The translations under genes and the position numbers were made by a program. From Streptosporangiaceae bacterium (GTDB lineage: Bacteria; Actinomycetota; Actinomycetes; Streptosporangiales; Streptosporangiaceae): a stretch of DNA of 8,144 nucleotides. How positions within the stretch are numbered: position 1 is the stretch's first letter; each line of letters opens with the position of its first letter. This document shows, in pieces, positions 7,542-8,144 of the stretch. Location: NCBI GenBank assembly GCA_030038715.1, contig JASHSO010000053.1, forward strand, positions 1 to 8,144. Direction: 5' to 3'. The notes beneath the pieces are model-generated. The model was not told the DNA's origin. It did no database searches and saw only the letters and a program-made list of their open reading frames with translations.

Positions 7542-7650
7542 GGCCATGATCCCGGCCTGCCAGGACCAACGGCATGCCAGAGCACTGCCGCTGGGCCCGG
7601 GTGACATCGGCTGATGCTCGGCGCGCCCTGCGTAGTCGGTCCTGAAGGTC

Positions 7651-7664
7651 GGGACCAAGGTCGG
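7651..7664 (+). promoter_or_regulatory. Candidate DosR/DevR box in the divergent region before the 3' gene
   Basis: GGGACCAAGGTCGG keeps the DosR left arm and spacing, with 8 of 10 arm positions matching. Bases 7648-7662 are identical to 112-126 before devR. The centre (7657.5) is 43-50 bases before GTG 7701/7707. It is about 180 bases from the PII start on the other side, so the plus-strand gene is the more likely target. The box is embedded in a direct repeat of AAGGTCGG (7645-7652 and 7657-7664). Confidence 0.5.
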
Positions 7665-7687
7665 TGTACGGGCGCCGTGCGCTCGGT

Positions 7688-7698
7688 TTGAATACCTT
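7688..7698 (+). promoter_or_regulatory. Possible -10 region for a leaderless transcript
   Basis: Two overlapping hexamers fit. TTGAAT (7688-7693) has exactly the box-to-hexamer distance seen before devR and would start transcription at about 7701. TACCTT (7693-7698) fits TANNNT and would start it at about 7706. Both put the start at or next to a GTG codon (7701 or 7707) of the downstream gene, which has no ribosome binding site. Confidence 0.3.
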
Positions 7699-7700
7699 CC

Positions 7701-8144
7701 GTGTTCGTGCGCGAGGAAATACGACTCGAAGTCAGCTTCGCTGCCGCGCGGACGGGCCTGGCACGCCTGGCCCATGGCCGACTGCTTGACGTCTCGCAAA
7801 CTGCTTACGGCGACGGGCTGGCCGGTCTGGCCAGAGTCGGCCCCCGGGGCTCGGCACGAGGAATCTCGAAGCTGGTCAGGGTTCACGTCGGAGAGGTGAT
7901 GGCGCACGCCGACTCGGCAAGCCTCCCGCTGCGGTGGGAGGCGACCGGGCCGGGAACGAGCCTATTCCCCGCCCTGGACGCCGACATAACCCTGACAGCC
8001 ATCGAGGAGCAGGCCACTACCTTGGCTCTGGCCGGCGTGTACCGCCCGCCGCTTGGCGCTTTCGGCGCCGGCCTGGATCACGCGGTGCTCGGCCGGGTAG
8101 CCACCGCGACCATACGGACCTTCACTGCCAGCCTGGCTAAGGCT
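7701..8144 (+). CDS. Conserved-looking protein of unknown function, possibly SRPBCC/START-like (3' partial)
   Basis: The frame is open from an in-frame TGA at 7689-7691 to the window end, giving at least 148 residues. Codon use is like the neighbours. The protein starts VREEIRLEVSFAAARTGL, has LRWEATGPG...LFPALDADITLT in the middle, and YRPPLGAFGAGLDHAVLGRVATATIRTF near the end. Alternating strands with a long amphipathic C-terminal helix suggest a helix-grip fold as in SRPBCC/START-type ligand-binding proteins, but this is a visual judgement. No signal peptide or membrane segment is visible. GTG 7701 or 7707 are the possible starts; neither has a Shine-Dalgarno sequence, and a leaderless start is plausible. 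A DosR-like box lies upstream, so hypoxia control is possible. I do not recognise a named gene. Confidence 0.65.
   Translation, partial: MFVREEIRLEVSFAAARTGLARLAHGRLLDVSQTAYGDGLAGLARVGPRGSARGISKLVRVHVGEVMAHADSASLPLRWEATGPGTSLFPALDADITLTAIEEQATTLALAGVYRPPLGAFGAGLDHAVLGRVATATIRTFTASLAKA

Noticed and set aside
7479..7907. Long minus-strand extension of the PII frame
   Set aside because: The added 143 residues are low-information and opposite a better plus-strand gene; PII proteins start at MKLI and ATG 7478 has a good ribosome binding site.
1..8144. CRISPR arrays, tRNA/rRNA genes, transposons, phage or new defence system
   Set aside because: No regularly spaced repeats, RNA-gene signatures, transposase motifs or terminal repeats were seen; the genes are metabolic and regulatory.

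Overview
The window is high-GC DNA with strong actinobacterial features: GGAGG-type ribosome binding sites, TANNNT -10 elements, a DosR/DevR-type response regulator and possible leaderless starts. I infer an actinomycete (Actinomycetota), perhaps a soil or uncultured lineage. I cannot name a genus from sequence alone.

Layout. (a) 1-100 is the 3' end of a ferredoxin-like or iron-sulfur oxidoreductase gene. (b) 101-221 is a promoter region with a near-perfect DosR-type box, followed by a devR/dosR homologue at 222-902. (c) 899-1603, minus strand, is a dPGM-type phosphoglycerate mutase whose stop codon shares a CTAG with the devR stop. (d) 1795-5616, plus strand, is a tight arginine deiminase operon: arginine/ornithine antiporter (arcD), arginine deiminase (arcA), catabolic ornithine carbamoyltransferase (arcB). 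(e) 5626-7478, minus strand, runs back toward it: an atypical PII signalling protein (7140-7478), a frameshifted gene for the cytosolic tail domain of an amino-acid permease (6580-7115), and carbamate kinase arcC (5626-6531). (f) 7479-7700 is a divergent promoter region with a second DosR-type box. (g) 7701 to the window end is an unrecognised gene that continues outside.

How it fits together. ArcD imports arginine in exchange for ornithine. ArcA makes citrulline and ammonia, ArcB makes ornithine and carbamoyl phosphate, and ArcC converts carbamoyl phosphate and ADP to ATP, CO2 and ammonia. This gives ATP without respiration. A hypoxia/dormancy-type regulator and its apparent binding sites at both ends of the locus suggest an oxygen-limitation survival island, perhaps with glycolysis (phosphoglycerate mutase) and an iron-sulfur redox enzyme attached. 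The regulon assignment is inference from motif matches.

Most notable points: an identical 15-base sequence containing a DosR-like box at both ends of the locus; replacement of the catalytic acid and its neighbour in the phosphoglycerate mutase; a PII protein without the modifiable T-loop tyrosine; and a single-base frameshift in the permease-tail gene. No RNA genes, CRISPR arrays, insertion sequences or phage genes were seen.
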